A stretch of 64,000 nt of DNA from the NCBI GenBank assembly GCA_937892955.1, contig CALBKH010000044.1, positions 18,096 to 82,095 of the forward strand, read 5' to 3'. Under the pieces are notes generated by a model. It ran no database searches, was not told the origin of the DNA, and worked only from the letters and a program-made list of their open reading frames with translations. Source of the DNA: an uncultured Alphaproteobacteria bacterium. GTDB taxonomy: Bacteria; Pseudomonadota; Alphaproteobacteria; Rhizobiales; Ancalomicrobiaceae. The position numbers and the translations under genes were made by a program. Position 1 is the stretch's first letter. Every line of letters begins with the position of its first letter. Shown here piece after piece: positions 8,250 to 16,868 of this stretch.

Positions 8250-8894
8250 TCAGCGCGGCGCGCCTTCGCGCCCGTCGCGGCGGGCGGCGTAGTAGGCCCA
8301 GAACAGCCGCGCCGCCACCCCGCGCCACGGCGCCCACGCCGCGGCGATGGCGCGGCAGGCCGCCTCGTCGGGTCGATCGCCGAGATCGAAGGCGTCACCG
8401 ACGGCGTTGCGGAGCGCCAGATCGCCGCCCGGCCAGACGTCCGGATGACCCGCGCAGAAGAGCAGGAACACCTCCGCCGTCCAGGGACCTATCCCCTTGA
8501 TCGCGACCAGCTTTTCCGTCGCCTCGTCGACCGGCGCGCCGGCCACCGCCTCGAGGTCGAGCCCGTCCGACACCGCCGCCGAGATCGCTCTGAGCGTCAC
8601 GACCTTCGGCCGCGACAGGCCGGCGCCGCGCAACGTCTCGTCGTCGTGGGCGGCGATCGCCGCCGCGTCGACCCGCCCACCGAGCGTCTCCTCGAAACGG
8701 TTCCAGATCGACGTCGCCGCCTGGGCCGAGACCTGTTGGGCGACGACGATCCGCGCCAGTCCCTCGAACCCCGGCGGCCGGCGGCGCAGCGGCACCGGCC
8801 CGGCGATCGCCACGACCGGCTCGAGACGCGGATCGATTCGCGTCAACTCCACCAGCCCCGCCGCCACGTCCTCGTCGTTCTCGATCCGCCGCAT
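8250..8894 (-). CDS. DNA-3-methyladenine glycosylase II (HhH-GPD, AlkA-type)
   Basis: The enzyme removes alkylated bases from DNA to start base-excision repair. The protein (214 aa) has the HhH-GPD fold without the AlkA N-terminal domain. Visible motifs are VVAQQVSAQAATSIWNRF, a helix-hairpin-helix at LVAIKGIGPWTAEVFLLF, and the catalytic Asp in WPGGDLALRNAVG (about residue 160). Length fits the short bacterial AlkA group. The gene stands alone on the minus strand, facing away from gluQ. Confidence 0.92.
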   Translation of the reverse strand: MRRIENDEDVAAGLVELTRIDPRLEPVVAIAGPVPLRRRPPGFEGLARIVVAQQVSAQAATSIWNRFEETLGGRVDAAAIAAHDDETLRGAGLSRPKVVTLRAISAAVSDGLDLEAVAGAPVDEATEKLVAIKGIGPWTAEVFLLFCAGHPDVWPGGDLALRNAVGDAFDLGDRPDEAACRAIAAAWAPWRGVAARLFWAYYAARRDGREGAPR

Positions 8895-9012
8895 CGCTCG
8901 TCCCCCCGTCGCGTTCGACCATAAGCCGAAGCGCGGCGTTCGTCTCGCCGGGCTCGCGATCTTCGCGCGGAGCGGTTAGGAAGATGCGGACGACCACCCG
9001 CGACCCCGCCCG

Positions 9013-9936
9013 ATGACGCCCGTCTTCCGCTTCGCCCCCAGCCCCAACGGGCTTCTGCATCTCGGTCACGCCTATTCGGCGATGCTCGACCATGCCCTGG
9101 CGCGCGGTCTCGGCGGCCGCTTCCTGCTGCGCATCGAAGACATCGACACGACCCGCTGCCGCCCCGAATTCGAGGCGGCGATCGAGAAGGACCTCGCCTG
9201 GCTCGGGATCGGTTGGGACGAGCCGCCGCGCCGCCAGTCCGATCATTTCGACGCCTATGCGCAAGCCCTCGAGCGGCTGGAGGCGGCGGGCCTCGTCTAT
9301 CCGAGCTTCCTCGGCCGCGGCGACATCCGCGCCCGCATCGCCGCGCTCGAAGCCGACGGCCGCCCCTGGCCGCGCGACCCGGACGGCGCCCCGCACTATC
9401 CCGGCGACGAACGCGATCTCGCCGCTGCCGCCCGAACCGAGCGCATGGGTCGGGAAACGCACGTCGTCTGGCGCCTCGACACGGCGAAGGCGCTCGCCAG
9501 GGTGGGGCCGCTGTCGTGGCGGGAGACCGGTGCCGGACCGCACGGCGAGAGCGGGCGGATCGAGGCGCATCCCGCCGAATGGGGCGACCCGGTGCTGGCG
9601 CGTTGGGAAGTGCCGACCAGCTATCACCTGTCGGTCGTCGTCGACGACGCGCTCCAGGGTGTCACCCACGTGGTGCGCGGCCGCGACCTCTTCCATGCGA
9701 CGAGCCTCCACCGCCTGCTGCAGCGGCTGCTCGATCTGCCGGAGCCGATCTATCACCACCACCGCCTCGTCACCGACGCCGGCGGCCGCAAACTCGCCAA
9801 ATCGGCCGCCGACACGGCGCTCGCCCACCTGCGCGAACAGGGCCACACACCCGACGACGTCCGCCGTCTCGTCGACTGGCCGGCCACCGCCGAAGATCTT
9901 CCGCGACTTAACCGGGCGTTGAGGGAGTGGGCCTAG
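9013..9936 (+). CDS. gluQ: glutamyl-Q tRNA(Asp) synthetase (GluQ-RS)
   Basis: GluQ-RS activates glutamate and attaches it to queuosine in the anticodon of tRNA-Asp. The protein (307 aa) is a truncated class I synthetase: FAPSPNGLLHLGHAYSA (HIGH motif, residues 7-23), LRIEDIDTTRC, WLGIGWDE, and the KMSKS-like KLAKS near residue 265. It lacks the anticodon-binding half, as the family does. The zinc ligands seen in the E. coli enzyme (a CxC pair) are replaced here: the region reads YPSFLGRGDIR. Loss of this zinc site is seen as a sequence fact; its effect is unknown. Start ATG at 9013 gives the conserved N-terminus. Confidence 0.93.
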   Translation: MTPVFRFAPSPNGLLHLGHAYSAMLDHALARGLGGRFLLRIEDIDTTRCRPEFEAAIEKDLAWLGIGWDEPPRRQSDHFDAYAQALERLEAAGLVYPSFLGRGDIRARIAALEADGRPWPRDPDGAPHYPGDERDLAAAARTERMGRETHVVWRLDTAKALARVGPLSWRETGAGPHGESGRIEAHPAEWGDPVLARWEVPTSYHLSVVVDDALQGVTHVVRGRDLFHATSLHRLLQRLLDLPEPIYHHHRLVTDAGGRKLAKSAADTALAHLREQGHTPDDVRRLVDWPATAEDLPRLNRALREWA

Positions 9937-9974
9937 ATTGGCCTCCTCGAAGAGGCTCGCCTCGGAGATCGTCG

Positions 9975-10391
9975 ATGTCCCGCCACGCCGAACCGCCGCT
10001 CGTTCCCTCGCCGCGCCCCGCGGCGCTCGACGGCCTGCGCGTGCTCGTCGTCGAGGATCACGCCATCGGCCGCATCCTGCTCCAGGCCATGCTCGCCGGC
10101 CTCGGCATCACCGCCGCGCTCGCCGGTTCCGGCGAGGAAGCCCGGGAAGCGGTGCGCACCCATGACTTCGACGTGGTGCTGATCGACCTCGGCCTGCCCG
10201 ACGTCCATGGCGAGGACCTCGCCCGCAGCCTCGCCCGCGATGCCCGACCGGCCTTCGTCGCCGTCACCGGCCGCGAACGACCGAACGTCCTGCCGGCGAT
10301 CTTCGCCGACTGGCTGGAGAAGCCCTTCTCGGTCCGCGAGTTGCACCACCTGCTCGCCGGTCTCGTCGCCGGCGTCGCCCGCTCCGCCTGA
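9975..10391 (+). CDS. single-domain response regulator
   Basis: This 138-residue protein is a receiver domain with a short N-terminal tail and no output domain. It shows VLVVEDHAIGR (acidic pair), phospho-acceptor Asp in VVLIDLGLPD, Thr in AVTGRE and Lys in LEKPFSV. It may be a CheY-like or phosphorelay intermediate, or a receiver of a hybrid kinase. The start at 9975 is preceded by GGAG. No kinase gene is adjacent, so its partner cannot be named. It converges with the exported protein gene downstream. Confidence 0.88.
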   Translation: MSRHAEPPLVPSPRPAALDGLRVLVVEDHAIGRILLQAMLAGLGITAALAGSGEEAREAVRTHDFDVVLIDLGLPDVHGEDLARSLARDARPAFVAVTGRERPNVLPAIFADWLEKPFSVRELHHLLAGLVAGVARSA

Positions 10392-10399
10392 CGGTCGGC

Positions 10400-10801
10400 T
10401 CAGCGCGCCAACGGCCGACCGTCGACGAGAAGCGTCGGCCGACCGCCGTGCTCCTCCACCTTCCACGACCGCACCCGGCCTTCGAACACCTTGCGATAGG
10501 CGCCACCGCTACCGAGGTAGACTTTCAACAGGCAGCCCGAGCCGTCGCAATAGGGTTCCGGCCGACCGCCGCACGACGCCTCGGCATAGTCGAGCACCAC
10601 GTCCTTGCGGCCGTCGCCGTCGACGTCGCGCAGCGTGACGAAACGCATACCGTACCCGGTCGAGGTCTTGCAGTTCTCGTGCTCGGTGCGGATCAGCTCG
10701 CCGGTCAGCTGATGCGGCATGTCCTCGGCCGATGCGGCGCCCCAGAAGAGCGGCGAGACGAGGGTCGAGACGAGGAGGACGGCGGAACGCGGACGCGACA
10801 T
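10400..10801 (-). CDS. small exported protein with DxDGDG motif
   Basis: The 133-residue protein has a signal peptide (hydrophobic SAVLLVSTLVSPLFWGAASA, cleavage likely after ASA). The mature part has four cysteines (ENCKT, ASCGG, YCDGSGC) that could form two disulfides in the periplasm, and DVDGDGRKDVVLDY, which resembles a calcium-binding FG-GAP/VCBS loop. I do not recognise a named family. Nothing in the neighbourhood suggests a function beyond a periplasmic location. Confidence 0.75.
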   Translation of the reverse strand: MSRPRSAVLLVSTLVSPLFWGAASAEDMPHQLTGELIRTEHENCKTSTGYGMRFVTLRDVDGDGRKDVVLDYAEASCGGRPEPYCDGSGCLLKVYLGSGGAYRKVFEGRVRSWKVEEHGGRPTLLVDGRPLAR

Positions 10802-11044
10802 GGCGAGACGACTCGGGCGGGGAGCGAAAGGGACGAACCGTCACCGCCTTAGCCGCGAACGTCGACGCCGTGAAGAGCCCTCGTGACGCCGCCCCGCCAC
10901 GCCCCCGCCGACCGACTTTAAGCTTAATGTCGACAATGCCGTGTATTCGAGGGTAGGATGCGAGATACTTGCACGACCGTTCCAGTCCTATCCTCCGGAC
11001 GAGAGATTCCATCATCGTCCGGCAAGTCGTCGAGGATCTTCGCG

Positions 11045-11473
11045 ATGCGTTTCTTCGCCCTGACCTTCGCCCTTCTCTGCGGCATCCTGGGCCTCGTCCG
11101 TTCGGCCGAAGCGGCCGCCGTGGAAGCTCGGATCCACGTGTCGTCGCAGCGCATGGTCGTCCTCGTCGACGGCATCAAGACCGGCGAATACGCCGTCTCC
11201 ACCGGCAAGCGGGGCTACCGGACGCCGCTCGGCAGTTACAGGCCGACGCGCATGCACAAGAAATACTACTCGCGCAAATATCACAACTCGCCGATGCCGA
11301 ACTCGATCTTCTTCAACGGCGGCATCGCCGTCCACGGCACCTACGAGACCGGACGCCTCGGTCGACCCGCCTCGCACGGATGTGTGCGCCTGCACCCCAG
11401 GGATGCCGCGGCGCTCTTCGGACTGGTCCGCAGCCACGGCATGGAGAACAGTCGCATCGTCGTGACCGAATGA
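11045..11473 (+). CDS. L,D-transpeptidase (YkuD domain)
   Basis: The enzyme forms or modifies peptidoglycan crosslinks in the periplasm. From the ATG at 11045 the protein is 142 aa, with a signal peptide (FALTFALLCGILGLVRSAEA) and a single YkuD domain. The catalytic region is the classic HGTYE...GRPASHGCVRLHPRDA, with the active-site Cys in SHGCVRL near residue 118. No LysM or repeat domain is present, so it is a minimal enzyme. GAGGATCTTCGCG precedes the start. The gene stands alone between convergent and unrelated neighbours. Confidence 0.93.
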   Translation: MRFFALTFALLCGILGLVRSAEAAAVEARIHVSSQRMVVLVDGIKTGEYAVSTGKRGYRTPLGSYRPTRMHKKYYSRKYHNSPMPNSIFFNGGIAVHGTYETGRLGRPASHGCVRLHPRDAAALFGLVRSHGMENSRIVVTE

Positions 11474-11597
11474 GGCGACCGCCCCGCCACGGCGATCGAT
11501 CCGCGCCGGGCGCGGGCGGCCCCCGAAGACTCGGCGGACGACCCTTTCGGCGAACCGTGTTAAACAGCGGATCGATACCGCCGGCCGAGGTCGATTC

Positions 11598-13007
11598 TTG
11601 TCGCTGTCTCCGAGATCCCTGATCGAGCGCTACCTGCCGGCCGGACCGGCCCGCCGCCTCGCCACGGTTCTCGATCGTGTCGCACCCCCGGCTTCGCCCG
11701 GGGATGCCGCCGCCACCGGCCACATCGCCGCCAGCGCCTTCTTCATCCGCGTCTTCTCGGCCGGTCTCGCCTATGTCAGCCAGATGCTGCTCGCCCGCTG
11801 GATGGGCGGCTTCGAATACGGCGTCTTCGTCGTCGTCTGGACCCTGGTGATCACCCTCGGCGTCGTCTTCGCCTTCGGGCTCGAGCAGTCGGTGATCACA
11901 CTGCTGCGCAAATACTCCCACGACGGCGATCACGGCGCGGCGCGCGGCCTGATCCTGGCGTCCCGCCTCTACACCTTCGTCGTCTCCGGGCTGATCGCCG
12001 CCCTCGGCTGCGCGATCCTGTGGCTCCGCCCCGATCTCGTCTCCGACTACCGGCTGGTGCCGATCTTCGTCGCCGCGGTCTGCCTGCCGATCTACACCGT
12101 CGCCGAGATCCAGGACGGCATCGCCGTGGCGCAGGGGTGGCCCGATCTCGCTCTGGTGCCGACCTTCGTCGCCCGCCCGGCGACGATTCTCCTGTTGATG
12201 GCCGCCGCCTTCGCCGTCGGTCTGGAGATGACGGCGGTCAACGCCTGTTGGGCGGCGGTGATCGCCACCTGGTCGGCCACACTCGGCCAGTCCGTCGCCA
12301 TCGGCCGCCGCCTCGCCGCGGTCCTGCCGCCGGCACCGCGGCGTTACGATTTCGCGCTCTGGGTGCGCCTCAGCGCGCCGATGTTCCTGGTCGACAGCTT
12401 CCTGGTGCTGCTCAACAGCATCGACATCCTGCTCGTCGGTCGCTACGCCGAACCCGACCGCGTCGCCGTCTATTTCGCCACGGTCAAGACGCTGGCCCTC
12501 GTCCATTTCGTCTACTACGCCGCCAAGGTCGCCTCGGCCAAACGCTTCGCCTCGCTGTGGCACGCCGATGCGCAGGCCGAACTCGCCGCCTTCGTCGCCG
12601 AGATGGTGAAATGGACCTTCTGGGCCTCCCTGGCGATGTCGATCGGCGTCCTGATCGTCGGACGCCCCCTCCTGTCGCTCTTCGGGCCGACCTTCACCGA
12701 AGGCTTCCCCATCCTCTTCGTTCTGGTGCTCGGCGTCCTCGCCCGCTCCTCGGTCGGCCCGGCCGAGACGTTGCTGTCGATGGCCGGCCAACAAACCTCG
12801 TCGGCGTCCGTCTATGGTCTCACCCTGGCGGTCAGCCTCCTGTTGAATTCGCTACTCATTCCCATCTACGGTATCTGGGGCGCGGCCGTCGGCACGACGG
12901 TGGCGATGATTCTGGAGTCTGTCGTTCTGGCGATGGTGGTGCGGCGACGCCTCGGCCTGAACGTCTTCTTCCTGGCGACGGCGCGGCGGGCCTCGTCGTC
13001 CGAGTGA
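11598..13007 (+). CDS. polysaccharide flippase (Wzx/MATE-like, MOP superfamily)
   Basis: The 469-residue protein has about twelve to fourteen hydrophobic helices spread along its length, with the pattern of polysaccharide transporters (for example SAFFIRVFSAGLAYVSQMLLARWMG near residues 50-80). Such proteins flip lipid-linked sugar units across the inner membrane. The start is a TTG with GAGG 7 bases upstream. The next gene begins 24 bases downstream, so the pair is probably an operon for surface polysaccharide. The exported substrate cannot be told. Confidence 0.85.
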   Translation: MSLSPRSLIERYLPAGPARRLATVLDRVAPPASPGDAAATGHIAASAFFIRVFSAGLAYVSQMLLARWMGGFEYGVFVVVWTLVITLGVVFAFGLEQSVITLLRKYSHDGDHGAARGLILASRLYTFVVSGLIAALGCAILWLRPDLVSDYRLVPIFVAAVCLPIYTVAEIQDGIAVAQGWPDLALVPTFVARPATILLLMAAAFAVGLEMTAVNACWAAVIATWSATLGQSVAIGRRLAAVLPPAPRRYDFALWVRLSAPMFLVDSFLVLLNSIDILLVGRYAEPDRVAVYFATVKTLALVHFVYYAAKVASAKRFASLWHADAQAELAAFVAEMVKWTFWASLAMSIGVLIVGRPLLSLFGPTFTEGFPILFVLVLGVLARSSVGPAETLLSMAGQQTSSASVYGLTLAVSLLLNSLLIPIYGIWGAAVGTTVAMILESVVLAMVVRRRLGLNVFFLATARRASSSE

Positions 13008-13031
13008 ACCGATTGAAGGAGCGATCTCGCC

Positions 13032-14243
13032 ATGACCTCGACCGGCACATCGGCTGCGGAAGCCGGTGGTGCACCCCTCGGTCCCCGACCGACGGGTCGC
13101 GCCGGGCGCGGTCACGCCGTCGAGGTGCAGGAGTTGTCGCTGGTCGAGGCGGTGCCGTTGCGCGCCGCCTGGAACGATCTCCTCGCCCGCGCCGTCGAAC
13201 CCGATGTCATGCACGGACCCGACTTCCTGATCCCGGCGCTGGAGACCTTCGCCCCCGACGCGCGTCTTCTCGTCGCGCACCGCGGTGATGGCGTCGGCCG
13301 TCACCTCGTCGCGGTGATGGCGCTGTGGACCCCCCGCCTCGGTTTCGGTCTCACCGGCCGGCTGCCGACCGTCTTCGCCAACGAGTTCGCCCCGCTCGGC
13401 ACGCCACTCGTCGACGCCGACCGCGCCGAAGAGATCCTCACGGCCCTGCTCGCCGCGATCTCCCGCCGCGACGGCGGCGTGGTCTTCCCCGACCTGCCGC
13501 TCGAAGGCCCCTTCGCCGCCGTTCTCGAACGGGTCGCCGAGACCGCCGGCCATCAGATGATGGTGGTGGAGAGCCACATCCGCGCCTGTCTCCGCGGCGG
13601 TAGCGACGGCGAAGCCTTCTTCCACGACAACATCCGCCGCAAGCGCCGCAAGGAATGGCGGCGACAGTGGCGGCGCCTCGCCGAAACCGGCCCGGTTCGC
13701 GCCTCGATCGCCCGCGGCGCCGAGGCACGTGACGCCTTCGCCGACTTTCTGGTGCTCGAGGCCTCCGGCTGGAAGGGCCGGCGCCGCACCGCGCTGGTTC
13801 AGAACACCGACGTGGTGCGCTTCGCCGAACGGGTGATCGACGGTCTCGCCGACAGCGGCCACATCGTCGTCGACCGCATCGACCGCGGCGGCCAACCCCT
13901 CGCCATGCTGGTGTGTTTCGGCGCCGAGGGTCATTGGGTCAGCTGGAAGACCGCCTACGACGAGGCCTTCGCCGCCTACTCCCCCGGCGCGCAGGTGCTG
14001 TTGCGCGCCACCACCCGTTTCCTCGACGAGGGCGAACTCGTCGAGGTCGACAGTCTGGCGGTCGAAGACCATCCGTTGATGAACCACATGTGGCCCGACC
14101 GCCGTCGTATCGGCACGGTGGTGGTCGGCTTCCCGGCGCCGTTGCGCCTGCCGCTGCGCCTCCGGCTGCAGGCGGCCGAACTCGGCTCCTATCTGGCGGC
14201 ACGACGCACCGCCCGCCGCCTGCGCCGGCTCGTCAACAGCTGA
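13032..14243 (+). CDS. CelD/BcsL-like GNAT acetyltransferase
   Basis: The 403-residue protein matches the Acetyltransf_6 (CelD-type) family: an N-terminal half with FLIPALETFAPDARLLVAHR, then a central basic segment (NIRRKRRKEWRRQWRRL, around 200-215), and a C-terminal part with GHWVSWKTAYDEAFAAYSPGAQVLLR (around 300-325), the usual acyl-CoA-binding turn of the group. Members acylate exopolysaccharide precursors or cell-surface sugars. It directly follows the flippase gene (24 bases, GAAGGAG ribosome site), supporting a joint role in surface polysaccharide. The acyl group is unknown. Confidence 0.85.
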   Translation: MTSTGTSAAEAGGAPLGPRPTGRAGRGHAVEVQELSLVEAVPLRAAWNDLLARAVEPDVMHGPDFLIPALETFAPDARLLVAHRGDGVGRHLVAVMALWTPRLGFGLTGRLPTVFANEFAPLGTPLVDADRAEEILTALLAAISRRDGGVVFPDLPLEGPFAAVLERVAETAGHQMMVVESHIRACLRGGSDGEAFFHDNIRRKRRKEWRRQWRRLAETGPVRASIARGAEARDAFADFLVLEASGWKGRRRTALVQNTDVVRFAERVIDGLADSGHIVVDRIDRGGQPLAMLVCFGAEGHWVSWKTAYDEAFAAYSPGAQVLLRATTRFLDEGELVEVDSLAVEDHPLMNHMWPDRRRIGTVVVGFPAPLRLPLRLRLQAAELGSYLAARRTARRLRRLVNS

Positions 14244-14396
14244 CGCGAAACCCGCGGGCTCGCACCGAGCCGTCGACGTTTCCGCCGTTTCGAAACATCG
14301 CCGGCGACGGCGGCCTCGCCCCGGCGTCGGCCGATGGGCGGTACGCGCGCGAAATCGGGACGAGACCGAATTCCACGAGGCAGATGTCATACCGAG

Positions 14397-14431
14397 CCCA
14401 TGATGTTCCGACCTCTTCGGAACTTCATGGG
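14397..14431. repeat. imperfect hairpin in the acetyltransferase / acyl-CoA synthetase intergenic region
   Basis: CCCATGA-T-GTTCCGA is mirrored by TCGGAAC-T-TCATGGG around a short loop. With the perfect inverted repeat at 14475-14504 it marks the 270-base gap between two convergent genes. It may be a bidirectional terminator or a remnant of the palindromic element family seen at 23968 (both share a GATGATGTTCCG-like core). No gene is seen in this gap. Confidence 0.5.
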
Positions 14432-14474
14432 CGAAGGCGAGCCCGAACGGGCGTCGGCCGGTCAGGCCGAAACT

Positions 14475-14504
14475 CACGAAATTCGGACGAGTCCGAATTT
14501 CGTG
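14475..14504. terminator. perfect 13-bp inverted repeat, probable bidirectional terminator
   Basis: CACGAAATTCGGA (14475-14487) is exactly mirrored by TCCGAATTTCGTG (14492-14504) with a 4-base loop CGAG. It lies 9 bases past the stop codon of the acyl-CoA synthetase gene, and on the other side serves the converging acetyltransferase gene. No strong T-run follows, so termination is inferred from position and symmetry. Confidence 0.6.
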
Positions 14505-14513
14505 AACCCGGTA

Positions 14514-16175
14514 TCACTCGCCGCGGTCGCGAGCCCGGGCTTCCGCCGCCGCCTCGTCGCGCACCTGTTCGCGGAAGAAGCGGCGGATGACCTTGCCGGT
14601 GGTGGTCAGAGGGATGTCTTTGACGAACACGATCTCGCGCGGGTACTCGTGCGCCGCCAGGCGCTTGCGGACGTGGGCGCGGATGTCTTCGACGAGCGCC
14701 GCATCCGTCGTCACGCCGGGCTTCGGCTTGACGAAGGCCTTGACGATCTCGGTGCGGATCGGATCGGGCTTGCCGACCACCGCCGCCAGCGACACCGCCG
14801 GATGTCCGGCGAGGCAATCCTCGATCTCCGACGGGCCGATGCGATAGCCGGCCGAGGTGATCAGGTCGTCGTCGCGCCCGACGAAGAAGAGATAGCCGTC
14901 CTCGTCGGTCATCCCCTGGTCGCCGGTGGTCATCCAGTCGCCGATGAACTTCTCCGCCGTCGCCTCGGGCTTGCCCCAGTAGCCGAGGAACATCACCGGA
15001 TCCGGCCGCTTCACCGCGATCTGTCCGGTCTCCCCCGGCGGCAGCACATTGCCCTGATCGTCGATCACCGCCACCGTGTGGCCCGGCGTCGGCTTGCCCA
15101 TCGCCCCCGGCCGCGTCACCCCGGCCGCGCCGCAGGCGCCGACCACCAGATTGCACTCGGTCTGGCCGTAGAACTCGTTGATGGTGAGGCCGAGCTCGGC
15201 ACGCGCCCAGTCGTAGGTGTCGCGACCGAGCATCTCGCCGCCCGAGCCGACGGTGCGCAGCTTCAGCGAGGCACGATCCGGCACCGGCCCGGCGCCACGC
15301 AGCAGCTTCAGGGCGGTCGGCGGGATGAAGGCGTTGCGGATGCCCTGCGTGGCGATCAGCCGCCACACCGCATCCGGATCGAAGCGCTCGAACCGCGCCG
15401 CCACCACCGGAACGCCGAGCGTCAGCCCCGGCAGCAGGATGTTGAGCAGACCGCCGGCCCAGGCCCAGTCGGCCGGCGTCCAGATCAGGTCGCCCGGCTG
15501 CGGCAGGAACTCGTGGGCGAACTGCACGCCCGGCAGATGGCCGAGCAACACCCGATGGGCGTGGAGCGCCCCCTTCGGCTGACCGGTGGTGCCCGAGGTG
15601 TAGATCATCAGCGCCGGATCGTCGGCCGACGTCGTCACCGGCTCGAAGCGATCGGAGGCCTCGGCGAGGAGGCGATGGAGATCTTCCGTCCCGTCCGACG
15701 GACCGTCCACCGTCAGAACCAGCTCGAGCCCCGGCAGCTGGTCGCGGATCTCGGCGATCTTGGCCGCACCCGCCCGATTGGTCACCACCACCCGCGCCCC
15801 GGCGTCGCCGAGACGATAGGCCAGCGCTTCGACGCCGAAGAGATCGGCGAGCGGCAGCGCCACCGCCGCCATGGCATAGACCGCGATGTGGGTGATCGCC
15901 GTCTCCGGCGACTGCGGCAGCAGGATCGCCACCCGGTCGCCGCGCATCACGCCGCGCGCCGTCAGCAGATTGGAGAGCCGATGCGCCGCCTGCGACAGCC
16001 GCCCGTAGGTCCAGCGGTCGATCGCGCCGTCGGCCCCGACGTGGATCAGCGCCACCCGCTCGGGCTCCACCGTCGCCCACTTTTCGCATGCGTCGACGGC
16101 GATGTTGTAGGCGGGCGGAACCCGCCAACGGAAAGCCGCGGTGATCTCTTCGTAGGTCCGGCCGAACGGCAGCAT
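14514..16175 (-). CDS. acyl-CoA/acetyl-CoA synthetase (AMP-forming)
   Basis: The enzyme activates a carboxylic acid to its CoA thioester through an acyl-adenylate. The ATG at 16175 (553 aa) is preferred over one 10 codons upstream because GGGGGGAG falls at a suitable distance upstream of it. Motifs are the phosphate loop YTSGTTGQPKG (about 200), FYGQTECN (about 350), WMTTGDQG (about 435), and the C-terminal lysine in PLTTTGKVIRR. It belongs to the medium/short-chain or aromatic acyl-CoA synthetase group; the acid used is unclear. It may feed the ethylmalonyl-CoA pathway encoded later in the window, but it is not linked to those genes. Confidence 0.88.
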   Translation of the reverse strand: MLPFGRTYEEITAAFRWRVPPAYNIAVDACEKWATVEPERVALIHVGADGAIDRWTYGRLSQAAHRLSNLLTARGVMRGDRVAILLPQSPETAITHIAVYAMAAVALPLADLFGVEALAYRLGDAGARVVVTNRAGAAKIAEIRDQLPGLELVLTVDGPSDGTEDLHRLLAEASDRFEPVTTSADDPALMIYTSGTTGQPKGALHAHRVLLGHLPGVQFAHEFLPQPGDLIWTPADWAWAGGLLNILLPGLTLGVPVVAARFERFDPDAVWRLIATQGIRNAFIPPTALKLLRGAGPVPDRASLKLRTVGSGGEMLGRDTYDWARAELGLTINEFYGQTECNLVVGACGAAGVTRPGAMGKPTPGHTVAVIDDQGNVLPPGETGQIAVKRPDPVMFLGYWGKPEATAEKFIGDWMTTGDQGMTDEDGYLFFVGRDDDLITSAGYRIGPSEIEDCLAGHPAVSLAAVVGKPDPIRTEIVKAFVKPKPGVTTDAALVEDIRAHVRKRLAAHEYPREIVFVKDIPLTTTGKVIRRFFREQVRDEAAAEARARDRGE

Positions 16176-16311
16176 GCGCCTCTGAACTCCCCCCTTCGCC
16201 GGCACTCCGCGATGCCCGAAAGCCGCGTGACCGGATCATATCGTGTCGATCTAGCAGGGCAATGCCACGCACGTCGCACCGTCGTCGCATGGCTGCATCC
16301 AGGAAAATGTC

Positions 16312-16337
16312 GAGGCCCGCCGGGAGGAGCGGGCCTC
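16312..16337 (-). terminator. hairpin after the first small secreted protein gene
   Basis: GAGGCCCGC (16312-16320) and GCGGGCCTC (16329-16337) form a 9-bp stem. It sits 23 bases past the stop codon. It is the copy of the hairpin after the duplicate gene (16815-16843), though here the T-run after the stem is less complete. Confidence 0.65.
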
Positions 16338-16360
16338 GCGATCGATCGGAAAGAAACGGA

Positions 16361-16651
16361 TCATTCGTAGACGCGGCAGACGCGACGGGTGCCGATCACC
16401 TCGCCCCAGCGGTTGACCCGCTCGACCCGATGGCAACGGCGCACCGGCTCGGCATAGGCCGGCTGCGAGGCGATGGCCGAGCCGATGATCAGGCCGGTGG
16501 CGAGACCGCCGGCGCCCCAGCCCCAGCCGTGATGGCGATGGTGATGATGGTGCCACGGGGCGGCTTCGGCCGTGCCGGTGGAGACGACGCCGGTGGTGGC
16601 GACGGTGAGGGCGACGAGGGCGGCGGTGAGGATCTTCTTCGAGGTCGACAT
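16361..16651 (-). CDS. small secreted His/Gly-rich protein, first tandem copy
   Basis: This 96-residue protein has a signal peptide (ILTAALVALTVATTGVVSTGTAEA) and a short mature region: a histidine-rich tract (HHHHHRHH), a GWGWGAGGLA glycine stretch with a hydrophobic helix (TGLIIGSAIAS), and a conserved C-terminal end with two cysteines, RCHRVERVNRWGEVIGTRRVC. It is 60-70 percent identical by eye to the gene at 16869, and the upstream promoter region is duplicated too. The family (small YMGG-like exported proteins) has no known function that I can state. It is preceded by AAGGAGAG and by an ECF-type promoter motif shared with the sigma gene at 19917. Confidence 0.85.
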   Translation of the reverse strand: MSTSKKILTAALVALTVATTGVVSTGTAEAAPWHHHHHRHHGWGWGAGGLATGLIIGSAIASQPAYAEPVRRCHRVERVNRWGEVIGTRRVCRVYE

Positions 16652-16673
16652 GGGGGCTCTCCTTGGGGTCGGG

Positions 16674-16733
16674 AGAAGGCCTCGTTTCCGGCCTTCTTGT
16701 CCGTCTGTCGCGCCGGCGGTCGATCCGGTTCAA
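16674..16733 (-). promoter_or_regulatory. ECF-type promoter of the first small gene, with 5'-leader hairpin
   Basis: Read on the minus strand, TTGAACC (16727-16733) is followed after 15 bases by GCGACAGACGG (16701-16711). The same motif with the same spacing precedes the second small gene and the ECF sigma gene. It ends about 49 bases from the start codon. The leader between promoter and ribosome site contains an 8-bp hairpin, AGAAGGCC/GGCCTTCT (16674-16697). The motif has the AAC-type -35 element and geometry typical of ECF promoters. Confidence 0.72.
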
Positions 16734-16814
16734 AGCGAAGGCGATTTTTTCGCAGGTTTTTTCATCGCCGCCGATCGGGGGAGCGCGCTCGTCGCCGCGC
16801 ATGCCCCGCCACGT

Positions 16815-16843
16815 GAAAAGGCCCGCCGGGGGGAGCGGGCCTC
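16815..16843 (-). terminator. intrinsic terminator after the second small secreted protein gene
   Basis: On the minus strand AGGCCCGC/GCGGGCCT forms a stem (16820-16827 and 16835-16842) followed by TTTT. It ends the transcript of the gene starting at 17171 and isolates it from the tandem copy downstream, so each copy has its own promoter and terminator. Confidence 0.78.
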
Positions 16844-16868
16844 TCGATCGATCGCGGATGCGACGGGA

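Noticed and set aside
8395..9846. Long minus-strand frame over alkA and gluQ
   Set aside because: It is antisense to gluQ and out of frame with alkA; its composition is that of a shadow frame.
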